A stretch of 64,000 nucleotides of DNA from Viridibacterium curvum (GTDB lineage: Bacteria > Pseudomonadota > Gammaproteobacteria > Burkholderiales > Rhodocyclaceae), in assembly GCF_039544165.1 (NCBI RefSeq), contig NZ_BAABLD010000008.1, positions 558,001 through 622,000 on the forward strand, read 5' to 3'. Numbering within the stretch: the stretch's first letter is position 1; the number at the start of each line of letters is the position of its first letter. Positions 26,451-36,790 of the stretch are shown here, one piece after another. Both the position numbers and the translations under genes were made by a program. The notes under the pieces were generated by a model. It was not told the origin of the DNA and ran no database searches. It saw nothing but the letters and a program-made list of their open reading frames with translations.

Positions 26451-26467
26451 TGATGCCTGCGGCATCA
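26451..26467. promoter_or_regulatory. Perfect palindrome TGATGCC-TGC-GGCATCA
   Basis: A 7-bp inverted repeat with a three-base spacer, 51 bp before the pectinase start codon and likely inside or just below its promoter. It could be an operator or a leader hairpin. Confidence 0.4.
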
Positions 26468-26517
26468 CTCAAATCAGCAGCCGGTCCGTCAGGACACGGT
26501 TTGTGGAGGAGTCGAAG

Positions 26518-29500
26518 ATGCAGCACCCTGTACGCCTTGCCGGAGGCCAACCGGCGACCTTTTTCCGTTCATTCTGCGCGGCAACACTTCTGGCATTACT
26601 GGCAGCCTGCGGCGGCGGTGGTGGTGGAGGAGGAGGCGGCAGCAGCGGCGGTGCAACCGGCAGCACCTCGTCAGCGGCCGGCAGCTCGACGAGCACCTCG
26701 GCCACGCTGACGGTCACCACCGAAGTCACCGGCTGGGCCTCGCAAGGCGCCGGCACCACGGGTGGCGCCTCGGCGCCGACCAGCAACATCTACGTCGTGC
26801 ACAACCGCGCCGAGCTCAATGCCGCGCTGGAGAACCGCAACAGCGCGACCTACGCCACGAACTCATCAGCCGCAAAGAGCGAGCCCAAGATCATCTACGT
26901 TGTCGGGACCATCTGGGGTACCGATCTGGGCAACGGCAAGTTTGCCGATGAGGCGTACTACAAGAGCCTCAACGCGACAGCCGCCAACTACGACTTCAAC
27001 CTGTACGTAAAGAGCGTCGATCCGTCCTACACACCCACCACGGATGAGGCCACAGCGATCAGCAAGCTGTCGTCAGCGCGCACGACCTTGCAGAACCTGC
27101 AGAAGGCGCAGATCCAGTTCATCATCCCCTCGAACACCACGATCATGGGCGTCGGTGCGGACGCAAAGCTGATCGACGGCTACTTCTCGATCAACGCGAC
27201 CAGCAACATCGTCATCCGCAATCTCGAATTCCAGGCACCGCAGGACCTGGCACCCGCCTACACCAATACCGTGGGCAAGGAAGAGTGGAACGCCAAGTAC
27301 AAGGCGATCTCCATGGTCACCGGCAAGCAGATCTGGATTGACCACTGCACCTTCAGCGACGGCGCCAACTTCGACAGCAAGGAAGTGCGCACCATCAACG
27401 GCGTGACCAAGGAAGTGCAGCGTCACGACGGCCTGCTCGACATCGAGGACAGCTCGGACTACGTGACCGTCTCGTACTCGATCTTCAAGAACCACGACAA
27501 GACCAACATGGTTGGCGGCTCGGGTGACGGCAACGGCACCAAGGAACGTGCCTACAACCGCCTGACCTTCAGCAACAACATCTGGCAGAGCATCACGCAA
27601 CGCGCACCGCGCGCGCGTTTCGGCCAGATCCACGTCTACAACAACTACTTCGACGGCAACACCGACAGCACCGACTATCCGATGAGCTACTACATCGGCA
27701 TGGGCGCGGAGTCGCGCATCCTGTCCGAAGGCAACGTCTTCGACCTCGCCGGCTCCAAGGCCAGCGTGTCGCGGATCATCTCCAACCTCAACGGCTACCA
27801 GTTCAAGGACGTCGGCTCCTGGTACAACGGCGTGGCGGCCTCGGCCGACCTCGAAGCCGCCGCCAAGGCAGCCCTCGAGGCGCGTTACAGCAGCGCTCAG
27901 GCCGCCGGCACCAGCAGTGGCTTCACGGTGGCGCCCTACACCAACGTACTGGGCTGGACGCCGCCTTACGCCTACACCCTGGGCAGCACCGCTGCCGCCG
28001 TGCGCGAACACAACCTCGCCTACGCCGGCGCCGGCAAGCTGCCGGTGGCCACGGCCAGTGGCACGCGTCCGATGCTGGACGATACCGCCGCTGGCAACTT
28101 CACCGTAGCCAAGGCGCTCGCCGGCTCCGACGCCTGGGCGCCGCAATCGGTCAACGCCGGTCAGCCCAATGCCGGCCGCCTCTACCCAGCTGGCTTCACG
28201 GCCGACTACACCGTGGCCAAGGATGGCAGCGGTACGCACACCACGATCCAGTCCGCACTCAACGATGCCTCGACCAGCACCGCCACACGTGTCTATATCC
28301 GCGTGAAGGCAGGCGACTACAACGAGCAACTCATCGTCGCCAGCTCGGCCACCACGGCCGTCACGCTCTACAGCACCGAGAGCGATGCAACCAAGGTGCG
28401 CATCTACAACGCCTTGTCGCAAGGCAGCCCGTCAAGCGCCTACACGGCCTTCGTCGGTGCTACCGCTGACACCTCGGTCTACAACGGCAACACGGATGCC
28501 AAGGCGCTCTACACGCTGTGCACGGCCTCGGGCAAGACCAGCGCCGTGGGCAAGGAATGCTCGGCCACGATGCGTGTGCGCAACAACGGCTTCCAGCTCG
28601 TGAACATCACGGTCGAGAATGCCTGGGCCGAAGTGGGCACCAACGACCAGGCCGTCGCGATCATGATCGACAAGGCCGACAAGATCGTGCTCGACGGCGT
28701 GCGTCTGCTCGGCAACCAGGACACGCTCTATCTCGCCAACAGCGGCAAGCGCGTCTTCGTCACGGGCAGCGACATCAGCGGCGACGTGGACTTCATCTTC
28801 GGCGCCGGCATCGGCGTATTCGAAGGCAGCACGATCCGCACCATCGGCACGCGCAAGCCCAGCGGCACCTCGATCACCTCGCCCTCGACGACGCAGGCGA
28901 CACAGACCGTAGGCCTGCTGTTCAACAACAGCGTGTTCCTCGCCGACAGCAGCACGACGGCGGACAGTATCTTCCTCGCGCGTCAGTGGGACGACAGCAC
29001 CACCGACGCACCGGGCAAGACCTTCGTGCGCAACTCGGTGCTGGGCAAGCACATCGCACTCTCCACGGGCCCGTGGAGTGCCAAGGCCATCGGCGGCACG
29101 GCGACTGTCTACAGCAACGGCAGCACGCAGCCCTACCTCACCGAGTACCGGAACTGGGATGAGGCCGCGAAGTCCAGCGGCTCGTCGTCGAGCGCCAGCA
29201 GCGTATCGTCGTCTTCGAGCAGCAGTTCGTCCTCGTCGAGCAGTTCGTCGTCGAGCAGCTCCAGCGTAACGCCCACCCCAGGCACCACAGATGTGGTCAT
29301 CAGCGGCGCCACGCCGCTGACCAATGCCTTCACCACCGGCGGCCTGCCGAACACCGCGACGACAACCTTCACCTCAAGCAGCAGCAGTACCAGCAGCGGC
29401 ACGGTCGCGACGCAGGTCTACACGCTGGTGGGCGCGGGCAGTCTGGGTGTGGCAAGCAGCAGCGCGTCCAGTTCGCTCAACTCGGACAGCATGGAGTACG

Positions 29501-29967
29501 CGTATACGACTGTGACGGGCGACTTCACGATGGTCGCACGCATGCTGTCACAGGAGATCCCGAGCGGCCTGTCGACGGGCAACATCCGCGCAGGACTGAT
29601 GGTTCGTAACAGCCTGGATATCAACTCGCGCTATTACGGCATCCTGATGCGCGGCATCCCGCGCCTGCAATGGGAACAACGCATCACCGACAACGCCTCT
29701 GTCAGCTCGTCGAGTCTGGGCTACACCACGCCGCTCACCACGCAACCGGTATGGATTCGTCTGGCCCGCGTCGGTCAGATCATCACGGTGTCGTACTCGA
29801 CTGATGGCGTGACCTGGTTGGGTACGAAGTCGCAGGACTTCACCGCCACCGGCTACACAGCGCTGGGTAGCACGGTGTACATCGGTCTGGTGGGCGTATC
29901 CGGCAGCGCCACGGTCACCTCGACCAGCAGCTTCGACAATGTGTCACTGACCACGTCGTCACCCTGA
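26518..29967 (+). CDS. Bifunctional pectate lyase (PL1) - pectinesterase (CE8) lipoprotein
   Basis: 1149 residues from the ATG at 26518 with GGAGGA at 26505-26510. Order: lipoprotein signal (lipobox LLAAC near 28-32), Gly/Ser linker, PL1 lyase (about 60-500: FIIPSNTTIMGVG, WIDHCTFSDG, HDGLLDIEDS, TQRAPRARFGQIHVYNNYF), pectinesterase (about 560-890: DYTVAKDGSGTHTTIQ, GNQDTLYL with the acid Asp, GDVDFIFGAG with the nucleophile Asp, LARQW with the active-site Arg), polyserine linker (about 890-920), and a C-terminal 225-residue beta domain with RAGLMVRNS, WIRLARVGQIIT and VYIGLVGVS, like DUF1349 lectin-type folds. The esterase removes methyl groups that block the lyase, so the fusion couples both steps on the cell surface. 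An intrinsic terminator follows. Confidence 0.95.
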   Translation: MQHPVRLAGGQPATFFRSFCAATLLALLAACGGGGGGGGGGSSGGATGSTSSAAGSSTSTSATLTVTTEVTGWASQGAGTTGGASAPTSNIYVVHNRAELNAALENRNSATYATNSSAAKSEPKIIYVVGTIWGTDLGNGKFADEAYYKSLNATAANYDFNLYVKSVDPSYTPTTDEATAISKLSSARTTLQNLQKAQIQFIIPSNTTIMGVGADAKLIDGYFSINATSNIVIRNLEFQAPQDLAPAYTNTVGKEEWNAKYKAISMVTGKQIWIDHCTFSDGANFDSKEVRTINGVTKEVQRHDGLLDIEDSSDYVTVSYSIFKNHDKTNMVGGSGDGNGTKERAYNRLTFSNNIWQSITQRAPRARFGQIHVYNNYFDGNTDSTDYPMSYYIGMGAESRILSEGNVFDLAGSKASVSRIISNLNGYQFKDVGSWYNGVAASADLEAAAKAALEARYSSAQAAGTSSGFTVAPYTNVLGWTPPYAYTLGSTAAAVREHNLAYAGAGKLPVATASGTRPMLDDTAAGNFTVAKALAGSDAWAPQSVNAGQPNAGRLYPAGFTADYTVAKDGSGTHTTIQSALNDASTSTATRVYIRVKAGDYNEQLIVASSATTAVTLYSTESDATKVRIYNALSQGSPSSAYTAFVGATADTSVYNGNTDAKALYTLCTASGKTSAVGKECSATMRVRNNGFQLVNITVENAWAEVGTNDQAVAIMIDKADKIVLDGVRLLGNQDTLYLANSGKRVFVTGSDISGDVDFIFGAGIGVFEGSTIRTIGTRKPSGTSITSPSTTQATQTVGLLFNNSVFLADSSTTADSIFLARQWDDSTTDAPGKTFVRNSVLGKHIALSTGPWSAKAIGGTATVYSNGSTQPYLTEYRNWDEAAKSSGSSSSASSVSSSSSSSSSSSSSSSSSSSSVTPTPGTTDVVISGATPLTNAFTTGGLPNTATTTFTSSSSSTSSGTVATQVYTLVGAGSLGVASSSASSSLNSDSMEYAYTTVTGDFTMVARMLSQEIPSGLSTGNIRAGLMVRNSLDINSRYYGILMRGIPRLQWEQRITDNASVSSSSLGYTTPLTTQPVWIRLARVGQIITVSYSTDGVTWLGTKSQDFTATGYTALGSTVYIGLVGVSGSATVTSTSSFDNVSLTTSSP

Positions 29968-29991
29968 CGCGCGGCTGCATGCATGACAAAT

Positions 29992-30015
29992 AGCCCGCCA
30001 CCCGGCGGGCTTTTT
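29992..30015 (+). terminator. Intrinsic terminator after the pectinase gene
   Basis: AGCCCGCC (29992-29999), loop ACCC, GGCGGGCT (30004-30011), then a T run to 30015: a standard Rho-independent terminator 25 bp after the stop codon. Confidence 0.92.
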
Positions 30016-30114
30016 GTTGCGCGTGTCATGGGGCTCCGTAGTTTCACGTAGCCCGAACGTTTCTGGTATCCCGATTGCTAGAGTAAGACCTCCTACTCAC
30101 CCCGGAGGCTCTTC

Positions 30115-31188
<1,074 letters not shown>

Positions 31189-31205
31189 AGGAAGATATCG
31201 ACCAT

Positions 31206-31235
31206 GAAAAAGCCCGCTCACGAGCGGGCTTTTTC
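31206..31235. terminator. Bidirectional intrinsic terminator between ansB and dacC
   Basis: The stem AGCCCGCT/AGCGGGCT (31211-31218 with 31223-31230) is flanked by A and T runs on the two sides, so it can stop transcripts arriving from either convergent gene. Confidence 0.92.
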
Positions 31236-31250
31236 GTGCGCGTTGTTGCC

Positions 31251-32414
31251 TCAGCGGAACCAGAGCTTCACCGCGTCTACCGAACGACCGACGATGCCGG
31301 CCTGAGCAACGTCCTGCAGCGCAACGACGGGGAATTCGCCCAGCGACTTGCCATCCAGGCTCAGCGTGATGCGGCCCAGCGCAGCGCCCTTGCTGACAGG
31401 TGCCTTGAGAACCGGGGTCACGGCATCGAACTGCAGCTTGACGTCCTTGCTGCGATCACGCGGCACGGCAAGCACGAGGTCCTGGGCCACCCCCACCTCG
31501 ACCTCGTCCTGCTGGCCCTGCCAGACCTGCAGCTTGCGTACGGGCTGGTTGGCGCCATAGAAGCGCACCGAGTCGAAGTTCAGGAAGCCGAAGTTGAGCA
31601 GCTGCTGCGAGGCGAGCGTGCGGGCATTGTCAGACGCCGTCCCCATGACCACCGAGATGAGGCGACGCGGACCACGACGCGCCGTTGACACCAGGCAGTA
31701 ACCGGCGGCGTCGGTGTGGCCGGTCTTCATGCCGTCCACGGTCGGGTCCAGCCACAACAAGCGGTTACGGTTGGGCTGGTTGATCTTGTTGTAGCGGAAT
31801 TCCTTCTGCGAGTAGATCGGGAAGAATTCCGCGTGGTCGCGAATGATGGCGGCCGCAATGCTGGCCATGTCGCGCGGCGAGCTGTAGTGACCCGACTCGG
31901 TGAGGCCGGTGGCGTTGCGGAACTGGGTGTTGGCAAGGCCAAGGCGCTGCGCTTCGCGATTCATCAGCACAACGAAATTGGCTTCGCTACCCGCGACCAG
32001 CTCGGCCAACGCAATGCAGGCATCGTTGCCGGACTGCACGATCACCCCCTGCAGCAGCTCGCGCACGGTCACCGGCTTGCGCGGCTCGATGAACATGGCC
32101 GAGCCGGACTTGACCATTCGCCAGGCATTCTCGGAGACCGGTACGGTCTGGTCCAGCGTGATGGCCTTGGACTTGAGTGCGTTGAACACGACGTAAGCGG
32201 TCATCAACTTGGTCAGCGAGGCCGGTTCGGCACGCATGTCGGGTTTTTCGCTGGTCAGGATCTGATTGCTGCCGGTATCAAGTAGCAGCCAGGCGCGTGC
32301 GTCGAGGTGGGGCGGAACAGGAGCCGTGGGGGCCGCGGCAGCCGGTGTCTGGGCAAGGACGGGCTGGCAGGCAGAGGCCACAATCAGGGCGAACAGCAGG
32401 GATTTGATCTTCAC
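31251..32414 (-). CDS. dacC: D-alanyl-D-alanine carboxypeptidase (PBP5/6 type)
   Basis: 387 residues with a signal peptide (about 1-21, VLAQ). Active-site motifs: SLTK (about 68-71), SGN in VQSGNDACIALAE (near 128) and KTG in DGMKTGHTDAAGYC (near 228). The C-terminal beta domain and an amphipathic end (QAGIVGRSVDAVKLWFR) anchor such enzymes to the inner membrane. Trims the terminal D-Ala of peptidoglycan stem peptides. It closes the elongation gene series mreB to dacC, as is usual in betaproteobacteria. dacA is an equally used symbol. Confidence 0.95.
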   Translation of the reverse strand: MKIKSLLFALIVASACQPVLAQTPAAAAPTAPVPPHLDARAWLLLDTGSNQILTSEKPDMRAEPASLTKLMTAYVVFNALKSKAITLDQTVPVSENAWRMVKSGSAMFIEPRKPVTVRELLQGVIVQSGNDACIALAELVAGSEANFVVLMNREAQRLGLANTQFRNATGLTESGHYSSPRDMASIAAAIIRDHAEFFPIYSQKEFRYNKINQPNRNRLLWLDPTVDGMKTGHTDAAGYCLVSTARRGPRRLISVVMGTASDNARTLASQQLLNFGFLNFDSVRFYGANQPVRKLQVWQGQQDEVEVGVAQDLVLAVPRDRSKDVKLQFDAVTPVLKAPVSKGAALGRITLSLDGKSLGEFPVVALQDVAQAGIVGRSVDAVKLWFR

Positions 32415-32550
32415 AACGGTAGAAGGCGAAAAAGGAAGGCGGAAAAGGAAAGGCGGGAAAGGAAGTCGTCAGACCGTCCAGGACGGCCGGGGTTCGCGAT
32501 TATAGGGTGCGACATTCACCGCGCTGTGCGCGAGCGGTCATGCTGCGTGT

Positions 32551-33624
32551 TCAACGCTGAACAATGAAGGGCGTGAGCTTGAGCGCTTTCGTCACACCTT
32601 CGATAGCCGCGCGTGCGCTGCTCACATCGGCGAACGGACCGAGTTGCAGGCGATAGCGCGTGCCGTCAGGCACGATGTGCAGGGTCTGGCGCTGGCCCTT
32701 GAGTTCCTGCTGCGCGTAATCGCGGAAGCCTTCCGCATTACCCAGCGTGCTGAAAGCGCCCAGCTGCAAGTAGATACCTGCCGGTGCGCTCGCTGCAGCA
32801 GGCGTGGTGGCTGCAGGAGCCGGAGTCGGTGATACGGCAGACGCAGGAGCTGGCGCGGACACGACAGATGTCACCGCAGCGGGTGCCTCGGCAACGCGAA
32901 CTTCCGCAACCGCAACTGGCGCCGTGCCCGAGGCCTCTGCCACGACTGGCGGCGAGTCGTCGGGCCGCACAAGCTCGACCTCGACCTCGGTCGAGCCCTT
33001 GCCGGTGTAGCCCAGCTTCCAGGCAGCCGTGTAGGACAGGTCGATCAAGCGGTCTTTCTTGAACGGGCCACGGTCATTGACGCGCACGATCACGGACTTG
33101 CCGTTCTGTACATTCGTGACCCGCACGTAGCTGGGGATGGGCAGGATCGGATGCGCCGCCGTCATCGCGTACATGTCGTAGGGCTCGCCGCTGGACGTGG
33201 GCTTGCCGTGGAAGCGCTTGCCGTACCAGCTGGCAATGCCGCGTGCCTTGTAGTCGCTGGCGTCGAGCAGTGGCGTGAAGCTCTGGCCGAGCGCGACGTA
33301 GGGCCGGTTGGCGCGCGGGTGCAGGGGCTCCTTGCGCGGCTGGGCGTCGGGAATGCTGGCCATGTCGGCTGGCGGGTTGGCGCCGGGGCCGTCGTCAAGG
33401 TAGTAGCCCCCCTTGCCCGGAGTAGATGGTTCATTGCCGGGGTTGGCAGGCGGGGGTACGGGCCGCGTCGCGGGTGCAGGACTGGTCACAGGAGCGGGGG
33501 CCGGTGTCGGGCTCGTCGGCGGGGCAGAACGAGCAGGTGGGGCAGGACGCGTCTCCACCGGACCGGGCGTACTGGCGCAAGCACTCAGCAGCAAGACCAG
33601 TGCCGCGAGGAGCAGCGACTTCAT
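32551..33624 (-). CDS. rlpA: RlpA lipoprotein: septal-ring lytic transglycosylase with SPOR domain
   Basis: 357 residues. Lipobox LLSAC (Cys 16), a Pro/Ala-rich linker to about 100, the double-psi beta-barrel RlpA domain (ASWYGKRFHGKPTSSGEPYDMYAMTAAH in two parts, then VRVTNVQNGKSVIVRVNDRGPF; catalytic Asp in NDRGP), a second Pro/Ala/Val-rich linker, and a C-terminal SPOR domain (YLQLGAFSTLGNAEGF, YRLQLGPFADVSSA). RlpA cleaves peptidoglycan strands lacking stem peptides at the septum; SPOR binds such strands. Its start overlaps the rodA stop by four bases. Confidence 0.95.
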   Translation of the reverse strand: MKSLLLAALVLLLSACASTPGPVETRPAPPARSAPPTSPTPAPAPVTSPAPATRPVPPPANPGNEPSTPGKGGYYLDDGPGANPPADMASIPDAQPRKEPLHPRANRPYVALGQSFTPLLDASDYKARGIASWYGKRFHGKPTSSGEPYDMYAMTAAHPILPIPSYVRVTNVQNGKSVIVRVNDRGPFKKDRLIDLSYTAAWKLGYTGKGSTEVEVELVRPDDSPPVVAEASGTAPVAVAEVRVAEAPAAVTSVVSAPAPASAVSPTPAPAATTPAAASAPAGIYLQLGAFSTLGNAEGFRDYAQQELKGQRQTLHIVPDGTRYRLQLGPFADVSSARAAIEGVTKALKLTPFIVQR

Positions 33625-34763
33625 TGCCGCCTGCCGTGGCGGCGGTTACGGCTGATGCTCATGAGCATGCCGACGCCCAGACAGAGCGTCACCAGCGCTG
33701 TGCCGCCATAACTGACGAAGGGCAAGGGCACCCCCACCACGGGCAGGATGCCACTGACCATGCCCATGTTCACGAACGCATAGGTGAAGAAGGTCATGGT
33801 GATGGCGCCAGCGAGCAGGCGCGCGAAGAGATTGGGCGCATTGGCCGCAATGGCCAGACTGCGCGCGATGAGCATGGCGTAGAGCACCAGCAGGGCGATC
33901 ACGCCGAGCAGGCCGAATTCCTCGGACAGCACGGCGAGGATGAAGTCGGTATGGCGCTCGGGCAGGAAGTCGAGGTGCGCCTGCGTGCCTTCGCGCCAGC
34001 CTTTGCCGGTGACGCCGCCCGAGCCCACGGCAATCGTCGACTGGATGGTGTGGAAGCCCTTGCCGAGCGGGTCGGACGAGGGATCAAGCAGGGTGCACAC
34101 GCGGTGCTTCTGGTACTCGCGCAGGCCAGGCCACTCGACACCATGCTCGCAGATCGGCCCCTGGTAGATGATCACCGCCACGATGGCCGAAACGCCAAGC
34201 ACGGTCACCGGCACGATGAGCTTCCAGGACAGGCCGGCGAAGAAGATCACGAACACGCCGGCACCCACCACCAGCAGGGCCGTGCCGAGGTCTGGCTGCT
34301 TGGCGATGAGCCCTACGGGTATTGCCAGCAGGGCCGTGGCGACGAGAAAGTCGCGCACCTTGAGGCTGCCCTCGCGCTTCTGGAAGTACCAGGCCAGCAT
34401 CAGCGGCATGGCGATCTTCATGAGCTCGGACGGCTGGATACGCGCAATGCCGATGTTGAGCCAGCGCGTCGCACCTTTCGAGGTCTCGCCGAACAACTCG
34501 ACGGCGACCAGCAATAGCACGCCGACGACGTACAGCGGCAGCGCCAGGCTATGCAGGCGCTGCATGCGCGTGTGCGCGACCACCACCATCACGATGAGGG
34601 CCGCCGCCAGGTTGATGAGGTGGGCGTTGAGGCGCTCGGGCGAGGCGCTGAGCATGACGATGAAACCGCCGCCAAGAATGCTGATGAGGATGCCCCACAG
34701 CCAGGGGTCGATGGGCGCGAACAGGTGGCGCAGCCAGCGGGCGGGGTCGAATTGGAAGTGCAT
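33621..34763 (-). CDS. rodA: Rod-shape peptidoglycan glycosyltransferase RodA (SEDS)
   Basis: 380 residues, about ten membrane helices. SEDS signatures: GATRWLNIGIARIQPSEL (with the RW and QPSE blocks), KQPDLGTALL, LPERHTDFILAVLSEEFG holding the conserved Asp-containing loop region, and the C-terminal VGVPLPFVSYGGTAL. RodA polymerises lipid II with PBP2 (mrdA) in the elongasome. Coupled to rlpA by an ATGA overlap and 12 bp after mrdA. Confidence 0.97.
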   Translation of the reverse strand: MHFQFDPARWLRHLFAPIDPWLWGILISILGGGFIVMLSASPERLNAHLINLAAALIVMVVVAHTRMQRLHSLALPLYVVGVLLLVAVELFGETSKGATRWLNIGIARIQPSELMKIAMPLMLAWYFQKREGSLKVRDFLVATALLAIPVGLIAKQPDLGTALLVVGAGVFVIFFAGLSWKLIVPVTVLGVSAIVAVIIYQGPICEHGVEWPGLREYQKHRVCTLLDPSSDPLGKGFHTIQSTIAVGSGGVTGKGWREGTQAHLDFLPERHTDFILAVLSEEFGLLGVIALLVLYAMLIARSLAIAANAPNLFARLLAGAITMTFFTYAFVNMGMVSGILPVVGVPLPFVSYGGTALVTLCLGVGMLMSISRNRRHGRRQ

Positions 34764-34775
34764 CGTCGTCCCGTC

Positions 34776-36662
34776 CTATTCGCTTTCAGCGCCGGATTGT
34801 TCAGGCGCCGGACCCGCCGGACGCTTGCCGACGAGGTAATAGTCGAGGATCTGGCGCGCAATCGGCGCTGCAGACTCGGCGCCGAAACCACCGTTCTCGA
34901 CGATCACGGCCAGCGCGATCTTCGGCGCCTCGGCTGGCGCAAAGGCGATGTAGAGCGCGTGATCGCGAAGGGTCTCGTGGATCTTGGAGGCTTCGTACTT
35001 GGCACCCTTGAGGGAGTAGACCTGGGCCGTACCGGTCTTGCCCGCCGCGGTGTACTCGGCTTTGGCAAAGGCACGCGCACCCGTCCCCCATTTGTTCACC
35101 TCGACGAGTCCCTTGAAGATCACGTCGAGATGCTCTTTCTGGATCGGGATGGTCTTGATCGGCGTAGGCTCGACCACCGTGCGCGCACCGCTGCGTGCAT
35201 CTTCGATGTAGCGGACGATGTGCGGCTTGTACATCACGCCACCCGCTGCCACCGTGGCCATCGCATGCGCCATCTGCAGCGGCGTGTAGGCGTTGTAGCC
35301 CTGACCGATACCGATCGAGATGGTCTCACCGGCATACCACTTCTGCTGCTCGGGCTTCTTGAAGCGGCGCTTCTTCCAGGCGGGCGATGGCAGAATGCCC
35401 TCAGCCTCGCCCTCGATATCGATACCGGTGCGCGAACCGAACCCGAACTGGCCGATGCTGGACGACAGCAGGTCGATGCCCATGTCGTTGGCGAGCATGT
35501 AGTAGTAGGTGTCGCAGGACACGACGATGGACTTCACCATGTCCACCGAACCATGCCCCCCCTTCTTGTCGTCGCGGAAGGTGTTGTTGCCGAACACGAA
35601 GTAACCGGGATCCGAGATGGCCTGGGTCGGCGTGCGCTTCCCCGTCATCAGCGCTGCCAGCGCCATGAAGGGTTTGAAGGTCGAGCCCGGCGGATAGGCC
35701 GAATAGATGGCACGGTGCAGCAAGGGCTTGTCAGGCGAGGTGTTGAGCGCGCCCCAGTTCTGCGGGTCGATGCCGTCGACGAACAGGTTGGGGTCGAAAG
35801 TCGGCTTGGACACCAGGGCCAGCACACCGCCCGTGCCGGGCTCGATGGCGACCAGCGCGCCGCGCCGGCTGCCGAAGGCGTCTTCGGCTATGCGTTGCAG
35901 CTCGGCATCCAGCGTCAGCACAAGGTTGTCGCCGGGCACCGGCGGCGTGCGGCTGAGTCCGCGCACAGCACGGCCTGCGGCGTCGACTTCGACCTGCTCG
36001 AAACCTGTGATGCCGTGCAGGTACTTCTCGTAACTTTGCTCCAGACCCGTCTTGCCGATGTGTTCGGTACCCCGGTAGTTGGCCGCGCGATCTTCGTCCT
36101 CCTCGATCTGCTCGGCCTCTCTCTTATTGATGCGGCCGATGTAACCCAGGGCGTGCGAACCCAGCTCGCCGTGCGGGTACTGGCGGAACAATCGCGCCTT
36201 GATTTCGACGCCGGGGAAACGGTAGCGGTGGGCAATGAAACGGGCCACCTCTTCGTCGCTGAGGCGGTTACGGATTGGCAGGGACTCGAAGTTGCGGCTC
36301 TCATCTAGCAGCTTCTTGAAACGCTTGCGGTCCTTGGCCTGGATGTCGATGACTTCGCCCAGCTCGTCGATGGTGGCTTCGAGGTTGCGCACCTTGGAGG
36401 GCGTGATTTCCAGCGTATAGGCCGAGTAGTTGCGCGCGAGGATGACGCCGTTGCGATCGACGATAAGCCCGCGGTTGGGCACGATGGGTACCAGCGAGAT
36501 GCGGTTCTCTTCGGCGCGCGTCGAGTAGTAGTCGTGCTTGACGATCTGCAGGTAGACGAAACGCGCGACGAGCAGGCCGAAGCAGATCAGCACGAACACG
36601 CCCGCCACGGCCACACGGGCGCGGAAGCGGGAGAGTTCCTGTTCTGGGGCGTTGAGTTCCAT
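34776..36662 (-). CDS. mrdA: Penicillin-binding protein 2
   Basis: 628 residues. N-terminal membrane anchor (about 17-37), the pedestal domain with RNYSAYTLEI and the linker region, then the transpeptidase with STFKPF (nucleophile Ser near 327), SCD in VKSIVVSCDTYYYML (SxN position) and KTGTAQV near 537. All motifs are intact. The PBP2 transpeptidase crosslinks wall during elongation, paired with RodA. The intergenic region to mreD (36663-36790) is unusual and is described separately. Confidence 0.97.
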   Translation of the reverse strand: MELNAPEQELSRFRARVAVAGVFVLICFGLLVARFVYLQIVKHDYYSTRAEENRISLVPIVPNRGLIVDRNGVILARNYSAYTLEITPSKVRNLEATIDELGEVIDIQAKDRKRFKKLLDESRNFESLPIRNRLSDEEVARFIAHRYRFPGVEIKARLFRQYPHGELGSHALGYIGRINKREAEQIEEDEDRAANYRGTEHIGKTGLEQSYEKYLHGITGFEQVEVDAAGRAVRGLSRTPPVPGDNLVLTLDAELQRIAEDAFGSRRGALVAIEPGTGGVLALVSKPTFDPNLFVDGIDPQNWGALNTSPDKPLLHRAIYSAYPPGSTFKPFMALAALMTGKRTPTQAISDPGYFVFGNNTFRDDKKGGHGSVDMVKSIVVSCDTYYYMLANDMGIDLLSSSIGQFGFGSRTGIDIEGEAEGILPSPAWKKRRFKKPEQQKWYAGETISIGIGQGYNAYTPLQMAHAMATVAAGGVMYKPHIVRYIEDARSGARTVVEPTPIKTIPIQKEHLDVIFKGLVEVNKWGTGARAFAKAEYTAAGKTGTAQVYSLKGAKYEASKIHETLRDHALYIAFAPAEAPKIALAVIVENGGFGAESAAPIARQILDYYLVGKRPAGPAPEQSGAESE

Positions 36663-36670
36663 GAATCAGA

Positions 36671-36788
36671 GAGGAGTAATGAGTAAGGAGTGAGGAGCAA
36701 AATCAGCCCCCGTGCGTTGCCGCATCACACCTCGGGCTGCACAGCAGCCCTCTGACTTCAACTCCTCACTCCTCACTCCTGGCTCCTC
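36671..36788. repeat. Long imperfect inverted repeat between mreD and mrdA
   Basis: The 28-base arm at 36671-36698 (GAGGAGTAATGAG...) is complementary at 23 of 28 positions to 36761-36788 (ACTCCTCACTCCTCAC...). Between them is a perfect 7-bp hairpin GGGCTGC/GCAGCCC at 36734-36750. The arms are built from short CTCCTCACT repeats. It fills nearly the whole gap and could form a cruciform or an RNA stem that tunes mrdA-rodA expression. Confidence 0.7.
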
Positions 36789-36790
36789 AC

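Noticed and set aside
26620..26650. Gly-coding repeats after both pectinase lipoboxes as slippage tracts
   Set aside because: Codons are mixed GGC/GGT/GGA, so there is no homopolymer or exact repeat; it is a usual lipoprotein spacer.
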